Shown: piece after piece, positions 27,801-35,593 of the stretch | Numbering within the stretch: the stretch's first letter is position 1 | How the letters are laid out: every line of letters begins with the position of its first letter | Assembly: GCF_003719335.1 (NCBI RefSeq) | Contig: NZ_RIAS01000004.1 | Coordinates: 62,001-126,000, forward strand | DNA: 64,000 bases | Direction of reading: 5' to 3' | Source: Paenibacillus amylolyticus | Lineage (GTDB): Bacteria > Bacillota > Bacilli > Paenibacillales > Paenibacillaceae | Notes under the pieces: generated by a model | Database searches by the model: none | What the model saw: the letters and a program-made list of their open reading frames with translations, nothing else | Told to the model about the DNA's origin: nothing | Position numbers and translations under genes: made by a program

Positions 27801-28050
27801 CACCAGAAATCAATGTATGGGGTGTGAAACCCCATTCTCCATCCAGAGAGATCGGGGAAGTGTCAGCAAGATCCCAACCGCGAAGATCCAGCACGCCTCG
27901 AACAGGTTCTGGATGATCCGGTATTGCAAAAGAGACAGACCATATCCAGCGAAAGCTAAGTAAAATGGTTAAAAATACAAGGGACAATACAACATAGCTA
28001 GGTATTTTCATATTCGTTATTGGTTTCATGGCAGATTTTAATTTCGACAC
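24892..28050 (-). CDS. Hybrid sensor kinase: 7TM, HisKA kinase, receiver, second LytS-type kinase
   Basis: A 1052-residue membrane protein. After a membrane anchor comes an extracytoplasmic jelly-roll sensor (about 50-190, DLRGWDLAD, SLDGEWGF), then seven membrane helices (7TM-DISM type). The first kinase has NTAHELRTPLHG (His about 458) and an ATPase domain (LLHNALKFTDEG, SDTGTGI, GIGLGLSI). A receiver follows with Asp in LLIADVMMP (about 767). The C-terminus is a second kinase of the LytS class (QAQIQPHFLFNTLNS, His about 858; IENAVRHG, EDNGSGM). Signals may pass between two phosphorylation modules. The GTG start follows GGAG at 11 bp. It is divergent from a response regulator gene, its likely partner. 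Confidence 0.92.
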   Translation of the reverse strand: MSKLKSAMKPITNMKIPSYVVLSLVFLTILLSFRWIWSVSFAIPDHPEPVRGVLDLRGWDLADTSPISLDGEWGFTPHTLISGGEDTNTDSDMGADMPSTWVHVPGDWRNALQSQPASSFGYGTYQLRILLDPSVKKISLWAQKIQTSSIIEINGTVVAKFGQPASNAQSYKPERTAFVTSYALDKTSELTLLVQTANFDDPFSGGITRSLYLGSPAAIGSERGLSIDLQKITFAILLLHSLYAFVMFLFIRKQRALLTFSLLILATALTVVSDHDGLLLNWFPLNFTWMVKAKAISYASFALFLLMLARSFANPNHGRKLFLAYASVVGGYLLFLLIAPVTLVYQALHTQIPDFLYLFAIGWSVFLFFKMAAAKQSDASFLLFAAMSSLSSVLWGIVNSHNEITNVYYPIDVIAAIFGFAAYWFRKYFRNATEIEKLYEQLKVEDQQKDQFLVNTAHELRTPLHGIINIAESIAVREQRQSRGQHTEDMKLLVNIGRQMSQLIDDLLDVIRLREKRITLQKKPLSLASVISGVIGMFRFMAEGKRVQIIVDTPEGLPLVQADERRLVQVLYNLLHNALKFTDEGTITVSVRADENSVIMQVSDTGTGISEELQERIFEAYEQGTAQARLSGGIGLGLSISKQLTELHGGELTVQSVLGHGSVFQVSLPRGDTSALTDQTDQTEQSRWDVQHLSEVAVSLDENQHPVNPVIPGKTTARILAVDDDPVNLRVLISMLSNEPYDIQPATSALEALELLNTQSWDLLIADVMMPHMSGYELTESVRKRYSVSELPILLLTARNEPADIYAGFMAGATDYVTKPVDAVELRHRIGSLIVLKHSIDERLRMEAAYLQAQIQPHFLFNTLNSIMMLSEIDTDRMQRLGDAFIEYLQTSFHFVNSEKMVEITHEIDLSKAYLYIEKERFAERLTVVWDIPEDIDVILPPLTIQPLIENAVRHGVLSQVDGGTVWIRIVTQTAGTLIEIEDNGSGMHPEQIERALAWPKPNPLKPGGIGLTNTHRRLNQLYGQGLTIVSSPGQGTKVSFFIPDQTDMDSF

Positions 28051-28202
28051 GTTTCGTCTAACTCCTGCATCGTCGTGTTCGATCAGAGTGCTTTTTTATT
28101 TGGAATTTTAGACGTATTAACAAATTGATAGCGTTCGCAATCCAAAGTTTATGGTAAAATTATTGATTAATGGATCATCAAGCGAGTCGGAGGGCTGTGC
28201 AT

Positions 28203-29348
28203 ATGAGAGTGATTTTGGTAGATGATGAAAATCTCGCTCTGAGCAGGTTAAATAAATTGTTAGTCGAGAGAGAGGATTGCGAGGTCATTGGTACTTTTTT
28301 GAAGGCGGAAGAAGCGATAGAACAAATTAAGCAACATCTGCCTGACCTCGTTTTTATGGACATTGAAATGCCGGGGATGAATGGAATCGTAGCAACTGAA
28401 CGAATTCATGAGGTATCTCCCAGAACGGAAGTTATTTTCACAACTGCCTATAACGAACATGCCCTAACGGCTTATGGCCTTGAAGTGTTGGATTATATTA
28501 TGAAACCCGTAACACGGAATCGTTTGGATAAAACGATGAAGATGTATCAGCGCAGAGCTGTACCTGCACCAATGGAAGTGATCGAAGACACAACAGAGCA
28601 AGGAATGTTAATCCGCTGCTTGGGAATGCTTCAGGTGCAGTTGCATCCGAATGAAGCACCCAAACATCTGAAGTTTAGAACGACCAAAATTAGAGAACTA
28701 TTCGCGTATTTGCTCCATCATCGCAATAAACCGATCAAGCGTGACACCTTGCTTGAGCTGTTATGGCCGGAGCTCGATGAGAGGAGAGGCATAACGAACC
28801 TGCACAGTGGCATTCATCGCTTACGTGGAATGCTGAACGAATTCGTGGGTGAGGACCGGATTTCGGTACGTTATCAACAATTCGGTTATATATTGGAGAC
28901 GGGTGAACTCCGGATTGATGCGGAAGAGTGGGAGAGCCGTCTTAACCGATTACCTTCATTATCGCACTCTACAGTTGCCGAGTATCGGTATGTTTCGGAT
29001 CAATATGAGGGCAAGTATTTCGGTGAGGATGATTACGCATGGGCGGAGCTGGAACGTCAACGATTGCATGCGCTCTGGCAGAATCATGCGCTGAAGCTTG
29101 CGCAATACTACATTGAATCGGGACACCCCAATGAAGCCCTGATGTTGTACCACCAGATACAGCAATTTGATCCGATGATGGAGGGGGTCAGCCTTTCTCT
29201 CATGAAGTTGTATGATCGATTAGGCAACAAAGACCCGGTGGCTGCTCAATATCATCAGTTGGCATCAGCATTACAACAAGAGGCAGGAGTAGCTCCTGGT
29301 CCCGAAGTGGAGTCATGGTATCAGGAATGGAAAACAAGGAATGTGTGA
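28203..29348 (+). CDS. Response regulator with winged-helix and BTAD domains
   Basis: A 381-residue regulator. Residues 1-115 are a receiver (ILVDDENLAL, phospho-acceptor in FMDIEMPG at Asp 53, Lys in IMKPVTRNRLD). Next is a winged-helix DNA-binding region (KFRTTKIRELFAYLLHHRNK, DTLLELLWPELDERRG) and a bacterial transcriptional-activator domain of TPR-like helices (EGKYFGEDDYAWAELERQRL, QEAGVAPGPEVESWYQEW). ATG 28203 was preferred to 28170 because GGAGG lies 9-10 bp upstream and the receiver starts there. The neighbouring double-kinase sensor is divergent, with about 150 bp between, and probably phosphorylates it. Targets are unknown. Confidence 0.92.
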   Translation: MRVILVDDENLALSRLNKLLVEREDCEVIGTFLKAEEAIEQIKQHLPDLVFMDIEMPGMNGIVATERIHEVSPRTEVIFTTAYNEHALTAYGLEVLDYIMKPVTRNRLDKTMKMYQRRAVPAPMEVIEDTTEQGMLIRCLGMLQVQLHPNEAPKHLKFRTTKIRELFAYLLHHRNKPIKRDTLLELLWPELDERRGITNLHSGIHRLRGMLNEFVGEDRISVRYQQFGYILETGELRIDAEEWESRLNRLPSLSHSTVAEYRYVSDQYEGKYFGEDDYAWAELERQRLHALWQNHALKLAQYYIESGHPNEALMLYHQIQQFDPMMEGVSLSLMKLYDRLGNKDPVAAQYHQLASALQQEAGVAPGPEVESWYQEWKTRNV

Positions 29349-29404
29349 GCATCTGCTCACTGGGATATTTGGCGTATGGAAAAATAAACGTGTGGTACCT
29401 TGTG

Positions 29405-29434
29405 ACAGCCTCATGAATGAGGCTGTTTTTTTTA
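29405..29434 (+). terminator. Intrinsic terminator
   Basis: ACAGCCTCAT and ATGAGGCTGT form a perfect 10-bp stem with a two-base loop centre, then eight T. It ends the response regulator gene. Confidence 0.92.
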
Positions 29435-29489
29435 TACCAATAACACTGCCAAGAGCATTTGTTACTTATTGTTACTCGTTGCAGGGGTA

Positions 29490-30668
29490 CTACAGAAACC
29501 ACTCCCTAGCCTGTTCGTTAAAAAATGGGGTCACCTCGGGATACTCGTTCAGATCAATATTTTGCTGGCGTATGATCTTCTGTAGAAAGATGGTATCTGT
29601 GAATAATTTGCTGATGATGAAACTGCATTCCTTAGGGTTATCTTGGAAAGCGTCTGTGAGCACCCGAATCTCGTTAAAATCAAAGAACAGGATATATGAA
29701 GCGTAATTTTGAAGCAGTACAGTAAAACAGTAATCACGATATGATCTGAAGTTCTCCGAAGCACTCTCGGTAACATCTCGAAGGGAATCCGTATTGGCAG
29801 TGGTATCGGTATGCGCATCAGCATCAGCGTTTGTATCAAACGTCACATCCATCATGACATCAGCGAGCAAATCTCTAATGATCTGGCAAAACGCCGCAGG
29901 ATCATCCTTGTATAGCTTGAGCATTCCATCGACGTCGTTAATGAGTTGAATGGCGGGCTCCAAACTTTTAATAGAAGGTATGATTAACTTAGGGGAACGG
30001 CCCTCAATGACCTGTAACAGCTCCAGAGTTAACGCTTTGCAGGCTTGAATCTCTTCTGCTGAGATCACGATGTGTTCCGCGAATTCGTCGCGATGTGTGG
30101 TGTAGTGATTATAATGAGCAATGAAATAATCCTTGAGTGGAATCCCCGTTTTGGTATGAATCAAACGTTGTTGATCAAATGAACAGGCATATAAAGTCTC
30201 ATCATTCACCGGATGAGCGTAGAGATAGATAAAGAAGAAAAAGTCGCGTAGCGAATGCTTCTGCGCAGCGTTTAAACAAGTTATGTCATGCAGATGGGAC
30301 AGCTGGAGGAAGCTATATTTTTTCATCACATCATTCATATCGCTGTAGGTGTTGTGTGTGTTGATGGACAGCGTGCTATTGATCGTGAACAGCAGGTAGT
30401 ACAGAATCATCTCATCATATACATTAAGTTGCTCAAATGTTTCAGCTAATACGGGCTTCCAGTCTGGCTTGGACCCATAGTAGGGGTCTTTCGGGCGTAA
30501 TCGGACGATCCAGCCTGAGAAGGTTTCCTCGGGGTGATCAGCAAAGAATAACGCTGCACTGTCATCCTCATATTGATCAAATGCCATCATCATATCACCG
30601 TCTACGGGTTCCAAGGGGAGAGAGAACTTCATACGATTATAATCATTATATAAAGTGTGGAGTTTCAT
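29490..30668 (-). CDS. Hypothetical protein (392 aa)
   Basis: A 392-residue soluble-looking protein, rich in helices and aromatic residues, with no signal peptide. GAGG lies about 10 bp before the ATG. An acidic, repetitive Asp/Ala/Thr stretch (TNADADAHTDTTANTD) near residue 285 looks like a flexible linker between two domains. No family or catalytic motif is recognised. It is flanked by the response-regulator terminator and a repeat-bearing intergenic region, so it is probably a single-gene unit. Confidence 0.75.
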   Translation of the reverse strand: MKLHTLYNDYNRMKFSLPLEPVDGDMMMAFDQYEDDSAALFFADHPEETFSGWIVRLRPKDPYYGSKPDWKPVLAETFEQLNVYDEMILYYLLFTINSTLSINTHNTYSDMNDVMKKYSFLQLSHLHDITCLNAAQKHSLRDFFFFIYLYAHPVNDETLYACSFDQQRLIHTKTGIPLKDYFIAHYNHYTTHRDEFAEHIVISAEEIQACKALTLELLQVIEGRSPKLIIPSIKSLEPAIQLINDVDGMLKLYKDDPAAFCQIIRDLLADVMMDVTFDTNADADAHTDTTANTDSLRDVTESASENFRSYRDYCFTVLLQNYASYILFFDFNEIRVLTDAFQDNPKECSFIISKLFTDTIFLQKIIRQQNIDLNEYPEVTPFFNEQAREWFL

Positions 30669-30840
30669 TTTCAGATAACCTCATTTCAAATGTAAGTATT
30701 GAACCCTATTCGACACCTATTCGGGCACTCCTTCCATATAAATCATGTCGTAATACTTTCGCCCTGCTCATGAATGCCAAAATCTGAGATGATGAGTTCA
30801 CCAAAGGCTCGGGTGACGAACTTCGGAACTTCGAACTCTT

Positions 30841-30962
30841 GGCCTTCAGGCTATGGCGATCCTTCCTTCTACACATCATTGGAGATTCTAGGGTCGCCGC
30901 TCTCCTGAAGATTTCAAATCAGAGAGGAGGCGTCCAGGCTATCATATTCCTTCCTTCTAAAC
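30841..30962 (+). repeat. 34-bp imperfect direct repeat in the gap before the TerD-like gene
   Basis: Positions 30841-30874 and 30929-30962 match at 26 of 34 bases, both holding CAGGCTAT and CCTTCCTTCTA. A tandem GAACTTCG pair lies just before, and CCTATTCG occurs twice near 30705-30723. The 380-bp gap from 30669 to 31048 otherwise shows no convincing gene, although an open frame crosses it. A strong AGAGGAGG at 30923-30930 has no start codon at proper distance. Confidence 0.6.
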
Positions 30963-31048
30963 CTAACCACCAAATGTTATATAGGGATATGGCTTTCCTG
31001 GACTCTTTGATCATGAACGATAAAAATGTAGATTACAGCAATATAAAA

Positions 31049-33166
31049 ATGAACAGTATCTATGTGCGCAGAGCCGGCAAACTTATGATTCAACCGAGCG
31101 AACAGCGACAGCATCCATTGCCCAAAAAAGTTCTGGCGACAGCACTCAAAAATATAGAATCTCTCGGTTTCACCTTCTCGAATGAGCTGATGCAGGCACT
31201 GCGAACGCTGTCCGAGGAACAATTTTCAGCATTGATTGGGCAACTGGTGAGAGACCTCAAAGTGATGGTCGGTGCCCACGTGCAGTACAAACCGATGTAT
31301 GCGGGATTCCCGGAGCAGGTGATGGAAGAGGATGAAGCGGAGCTGTACTTGAACGCCGTTTTTCATTACCTGACGCATCTTACGCTTGACGATTTCGAGC
31401 CTTCGGCTATGGCTGCAGGCGTGCGGTCTCCTCTAGTGGAGCAAACGAAGTTGAAAATCATTGATCTGGGGAGCAAGCAAGCGTTCCAGAAGCTGATCCG
31501 TCAGTTAATTGAGGCAAAAGGCTCCATCTCGGATACGGACAAGAAAGATATCAAACAAGCGTTGAAACATGCTGATCCGAGTGAGGTCGAAACCATACTG
31601 CCTGCGGAGATTCCGTTTAAGGAAAATATAGGCTTTGTCGTTGCGGTGCTATTGAAATATGAACTGGCAAGCATGGAACGTATCGGGCCTTATTTTAAAA
31701 CGGCAAGCGATGTGCTCCGACTGGCAGTATCCTGGTCGGAGGGGGACGTCAGTCTGGCAACCGCCACGCCTTTTCGTAAATTCAAACGCCGTGAGCGCCG
31801 CCTGCTCCTCAGCTTGCTGGAGCAATGCGGCTCCATCACAGAGGATATGCTGCGCTACAGGGATCGCTGGATTCGGCTGGGGGAAATTCTGCATCCATCC
31901 GAATACAAGCTGCGGTATCCGCGTAGCCAGACCGCCTTTGATATTCTACGAAATCACAAGCCGTTCTCAACCTTTAACGGCAGCGTGGAGCTCGCGTTCC
32001 AGTATCGGAATATCTGGAGCCTGATCGACTTGCTGTCCCAGCGTCCGGGTGAATTCGCGCGGAAGCTGGATCATATGCTGCGGATCACAGAAGATGAAGA
32101 ATATGTGTTACTCGCTTTTGGAGAGGTGGCTGCTCAGGTGTCCACGCCGGTGTTATTGCAGGTGAGACAGCATTTCGCACAGCGGAATGAAGCGTCAAAA
32201 ATGCGGGTGTTTTTTCCGAAAGGCAATGTGGCCAAGGCGGTTGGCATCCCGAATGAGCTGCCGGAGCTGAATGAAGCAGTCTGTCAGGAAGTGGTGCAAT
32301 TATGCGAGCAGGCTCTAATCGCACGATTCGCTGAATTCCCTTCGCTCGGGAAGACGTATGTCGATGAGCGGCTGCAGCATTATCTGGTGCCTTTTTCACA
32401 GCGTTCCGCGAGCAAAGCCTTACGAACGATTGTGAGAGGAAGCCGTATTCCGATGGGGGAGGGCGACACGATTCGTTTCTTCAGCTGGTGGAAAGAGGGC
32501 GAGGTCGATGGCACGCCTACAGGGCGTGTGGATATTGACCTGTCTGCGATTATGTATGACAAGGACTGGAACTATGTTGAACATATCTCATATACGAATC
32601 TGAAGTCTGTGAAATATAAGGCTGTCCATAGCGGGGACATTGTGACTGCACCTTATGGGGCGAGTGAGTTTATTGATCTGCATATCCCTTCGATTGTGAA
32701 TTATGGCGGAAGGTATGTGGTGACCACACTTCACTCCTTCACCAGCCATCCATACTGTAACTTGCCGGAGTGTTTTGCAGGCTGGATGATGCGCAAGAAA
32801 CCCGGCTCGGGCGAAATTTATGAACCATCCACGGTGGAGAACAAGATCGATATTACGGCTGATACGCAGATTGCAATTCCCGTCATTCTGGATCTGGTCG
32901 ACCGTACAATCATCTGGACGGATCTGGCGCTGACAAGGTACCCGGACTATTACAACAATGTGGAAGGCAATCGGGGAGGCATCGTGCTGATGGGGAAAGC
33001 GATGACTTCATTACGCAAACCTCACCTGTATGACTTGTTCATGCTGCATGCCAAGGCAAGAGGTGAACTGGTGGATACGAAGGAGCAGGCCGATACCATC
33101 TATGCGGTCGATGAAGGTGTGACACCGTATGATATTGAGCAGATTATGGCGGAGTATCTGGCTTGA
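31049..33166 (+). CDS. TerD-domain protein of unknown role
   Basis: The product (705 residues from ATG 31049) has a long helical N-terminal part and a C-terminal TerD-like domain: GRVDIDLSAIMYDKDWNYVE, VTAPYGASEFIDL, PECFAGWMMRKKPGSG and IIWTDLAL. TerD domains bind calcium and occur in stress and tellurite-resistance clusters. No ribosome site is convincing: the open frame extends to 30839, with in-frame ATGs at 30974, 30989 and 31013. I chose 31049 because NSIYVRRAGKL looks like the start of the conserved part and the upstream part covers a repeat. The gene appears to stand alone. Confidence 0.75.
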   Translation: MNSIYVRRAGKLMIQPSEQRQHPLPKKVLATALKNIESLGFTFSNELMQALRTLSEEQFSALIGQLVRDLKVMVGAHVQYKPMYAGFPEQVMEEDEAELYLNAVFHYLTHLTLDDFEPSAMAAGVRSPLVEQTKLKIIDLGSKQAFQKLIRQLIEAKGSISDTDKKDIKQALKHADPSEVETILPAEIPFKENIGFVVAVLLKYELASMERIGPYFKTASDVLRLAVSWSEGDVSLATATPFRKFKRRERRLLLSLLEQCGSITEDMLRYRDRWIRLGEILHPSEYKLRYPRSQTAFDILRNHKPFSTFNGSVELAFQYRNIWSLIDLLSQRPGEFARKLDHMLRITEDEEYVLLAFGEVAAQVSTPVLLQVRQHFAQRNEASKMRVFFPKGNVAKAVGIPNELPELNEAVCQEVVQLCEQALIARFAEFPSLGKTYVDERLQHYLVPFSQRSASKALRTIVRGSRIPMGEGDTIRFFSWWKEGEVDGTPTGRVDIDLSAIMYDKDWNYVEHISYTNLKSVKYKAVHSGDIVTAPYGASEFIDLHIPSIVNYGGRYVVTTLHSFTSHPYCNLPECFAGWMMRKKPGSGEIYEPSTVENKIDITADTQIAIPVILDLVDRTIIWTDLALTRYPDYYNNVEGNRGGIVLMGKAMTSLRKPHLYDLFMLHAKARGELVDTKEQADTIYAVDEGVTPYDIEQIMAEYLA

Positions 33167-33222
33167 TCGCAGACCCGGCATGGGCTGGAGTGAAATGAAA
33201 TGGTACTTTAATAAGATGTGTT

Positions 33223-33531
33223 GTGTTGGAAGTCCATGAGTATGTATGTGCGAGCACAACTGGTGAAGAAGAACATGAGAACCATGTTAAGCGGAAAAAA
33301 AGGATACTCAGCCCTTATTTTTACTATCGCTATGGTACAAAGGCACAATTTGAACAGGCGAGACAGCGATACGTTGCGAGTCTAAGTGAAGTGCAGAAAC
33401 AGCAGTATGACGAGGCGGTCATCAAGTTTCAAGAAGATGTAAACAGTCCGATCAAGCGTGGAAAAGATTGGGCATATTTGACGGTGGTTAAGAAGGACGG
33501 CTGTTTAACCGATAGACATAGCCTGTTTTAA
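33223..33531 (+). CDS. Small hypothetical protein, uncertain
   Basis: A GTG at 33223 opens a 102-codon frame with a lysine/arginine-rich middle (HVKRKKRILSPYFYYRYGTK) and an amphipathic helix (QFEQARQRYVASLSEVQKQQ). No good ribosome site is visible. The composition from residue 20 on reads like real coding sequence, so the true gene may be shorter or have lost its start. No family is recognised. Confidence 0.4.
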   Translation: MLEVHEYVCASTTGEEEHENHVKRKKRILSPYFYYRYGTKAQFEQARQRYVASLSEVQKQQYDEAVIKFQEDVNSPIKRGKDWAYLTVVKKDGCLTDRHSLF

Positions 33532-33615
33532 AGTTTAATTATGATGAAGCAAGACCCGCTTCCTATACATGGACATGGACACAGTCTGATTTTCTAAAAT
33601 GAGAGGATTTGAAAT

Positions 33616-33801
33616 ATGACACTCACACCTTTGATTCTAGCTATAGTTGCTGTATTTAGTTATTTATTTATTCATTTTTTCTCGAAAGTTATTAATCCTC
33701 AGGCTTCAGCAAAAAATATTATTTGGGCTAGTGTCAGTTTTGCAATTATTGTTGTTCTGTTATTTGTTATGTTGCTGCTTATTCTAACGCAACACAAATA
33801 A
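33616..33801 (+). CDS. Small membrane protein (61 aa)
   Basis: A 61-residue protein with two hydrophobic segments (LILAIVAVFSYLFIHFF and ASVSFAIIVVLLFVMLLLIL) joined by a short polar loop, and little else. GAGAGGATTTGAAAT gives a good ribosome site before the ATG. The role is unknown; small two-helix membrane proteins often associate with larger membrane complexes or act in stress responses. Confidence 0.7.
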   Translation: MTLTPLILAIVAVFSYLFIHFFSKVINPQASAKNIIWASVSFAIIVVLLFVMLLLILTQHK

Positions 33802-33917
33802 AACTATGAATATAGTTTATTTGATGGAGATGTAACGAGCCTATGACGCGCTATATGCGCGTTTTTGGCGTTTCGGCAGTGTCAGTATATCTGTGGAACG
33901 TTTTAATTTGGACTCTG

Positions 33918-35573
33918 CTACTGCTTCCACGCATTCGCTTCTTTCACCACTTCTGCACCGCCTGCAGACATGAACTCCTGTACAAACTCATCGAATTCAC
34001 GGAGTGGTCGCTCACCTGTAATAAACGAGATATAGGCTTTGTTCTTCAACCGGATCAATGAATCGCTGTATTTAGCCAGAGCGGGGGTAGCGACCTCCAG
34101 TACGTTATAAATGCCGTTCTGATCGAGGTGTAGCGTTGAAGCCCATTGTTCGCGTTCTCCCGTCTCTTTCAGCGGAACCGTCATGCCGATATTGGCGCCA
34201 ATCGTATTCTGATACCCGAACATGGTGTCATACGGCGGCATAATAACGATGTTCCGTGGCTCGGTAGGTGTCCAGACCCAATGTTTATTTTGCACGCCGT
34301 AGACCATACTTGCTGCTTTATCTGAATCAGGGTTTGCACTCACCTCATCCAAAATACACAGGATCATCTCCAGCTTGCCCGGCTCCTTGACCGCATCCGC
34401 TCCGATCGCGGTGAAGCTCATTAACATGTCATTGCCTTTCGAACCGCGTTGTCCATGAGGCCCAATGAAGGGTTGGCCTAATGTAACCTGAGCTTCAGGG
34501 AACTTGGCCGTTAATTCTTTTACATTAAATGTTGCTTGGACTGGACTTTTTACCACTTTACCGCCACGTTCAACATGCCAATCCTCATAATCGCCATCCT
34601 GAATCCAGTGGTAGTAGTTCCCCATCGAGGTCATCCCGATTTTACCGTTAATAAACGCATGGGACAGATGTTTGTAACCACCTTTATTCTCGCCAGTAAC
34701 AAACTCGGGATCGATTACACCGTCCTTGTACCACTTCCGCAGGTAGGTCAGTGCCTCCTTCATTTCGGGCTGTAACGCACCAATAACTTTTTTCCCGTCC
34801 TTCGTACCGAAATACAGCTGGTCTGCAAAAACAATCTGACCGAAGGCTCCGAATACCACATTCATGCCTTCGCTGGATAAACCATAGGTGTCCTGGATGC
34901 CATTGCCGTCTGGATCATCAAAGGTCAATGCATAGATAACCTTCTCGAATTCCGCCAGCGTCTGCGGAACGGACAAACCCAGCTTGTGAAGCCAATCCTG
35001 TCGATATACCACCGGTGTACGATAGATGTTCGTTGGATTGATGACAGGGATGCCGTAATACTTGCCGTCTATAACTCCTGCATTTTCATAGGCCGGGGCT
35101 TGTTCATGGATGATACGCATGAGATTCGGAGCATACTGCTTCAGCATCTCTACCGGGATCTCGGCTAGCACTCCTTGCTGCTGGTATTTCAATAGATCCT
35201 GCGGCTGACGGATACGAAATAGGTCGGGAATGTTACCTTGGGCCAGCTTCATATCGAGAAGCGACTCGTATTTGTTGTTTTCCATATTCCAGATGTCCAG
35301 ATTTACGCCAAATTGCTCTTCTACCTGTTTCAATATTTCGGCATCTTGCGGAACGGGCAGATTTTGATGCAACGTCCACGAGATGTGATATTTGGCTTTG
35401 CCCGAAGGAGTGGATGACGTGCCGGCGGGCTCTGATTCGACCACGGCACTGGGTCCGTTCAGCAGATTACAGCCGCCAACAATAACGCCCATCAACGTCA
35501 GCAGTGCCGTAGTCAGAAACACCCGATAGCGATAAGGAACTTTCGCTCCTGCCTTCTGTTCCTTCACTTTCAT
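33918..35573 (-). CDS. Extracellular solute-binding lipoprotein (sugar ABC type)
   Basis: The product (551 residues from ATG 35573) has a basic N-terminus, a hydrophobic stretch and a lipobox ending in VGGC. The rest is a family 1-like solute-binding protein (LplA type): LLDMKLAQGNIPDLFRI, YYGIPVINPTNIYRTPVVYR, DGNGIQDTYGLS. It should bind a carbohydrate or oligosaccharide at the cell surface. GGAGG lies 9 bp before ATG 35573; an ATG at 35591, 2 bp after the previous stop, is less well placed. It lies directly downstream of a sensor-regulator gene, suggesting that it is sensed or controlled by it. No permease genes are adjacent. Confidence 0.85.
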   Translation of the reverse strand: MKVKEQKAGAKVPYRYRVFLTTALLTLMGVIVGGCNLLNGPSAVVESEPAGTSSTPSGKAKYHISWTLHQNLPVPQDAEILKQVEEQFGVNLDIWNMENNKYESLLDMKLAQGNIPDLFRIRQPQDLLKYQQQGVLAEIPVEMLKQYAPNLMRIIHEQAPAYENAGVIDGKYYGIPVINPTNIYRTPVVYRQDWLHKLGLSVPQTLAEFEKVIYALTFDDPDGNGIQDTYGLSSEGMNVVFGAFGQIVFADQLYFGTKDGKKVIGALQPEMKEALTYLRKWYKDGVIDPEFVTGENKGGYKHLSHAFINGKIGMTSMGNYYHWIQDGDYEDWHVERGGKVVKSPVQATFNVKELTAKFPEAQVTLGQPFIGPHGQRGSKGNDMLMSFTAIGADAVKEPGKLEMILCILDEVSANPDSDKAASMVYGVQNKHWVWTPTEPRNIVIMPPYDTMFGYQNTIGANIGMTVPLKETGEREQWASTLHLDQNGIYNVLEVATPALAKYSDSLIRLKNKAYISFITGERPLREFDEFVQEFMSAGGAEVVKEANAWKQ

Positions 35574-35593
35574 CCGATCCATCCTCCTCATCC

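Noticed and set aside
29900..30668. Mobile element around the repeats near 30.7-31 kb
   Set aside because: No transposase, long terminal inverted repeats or target duplications are visible.
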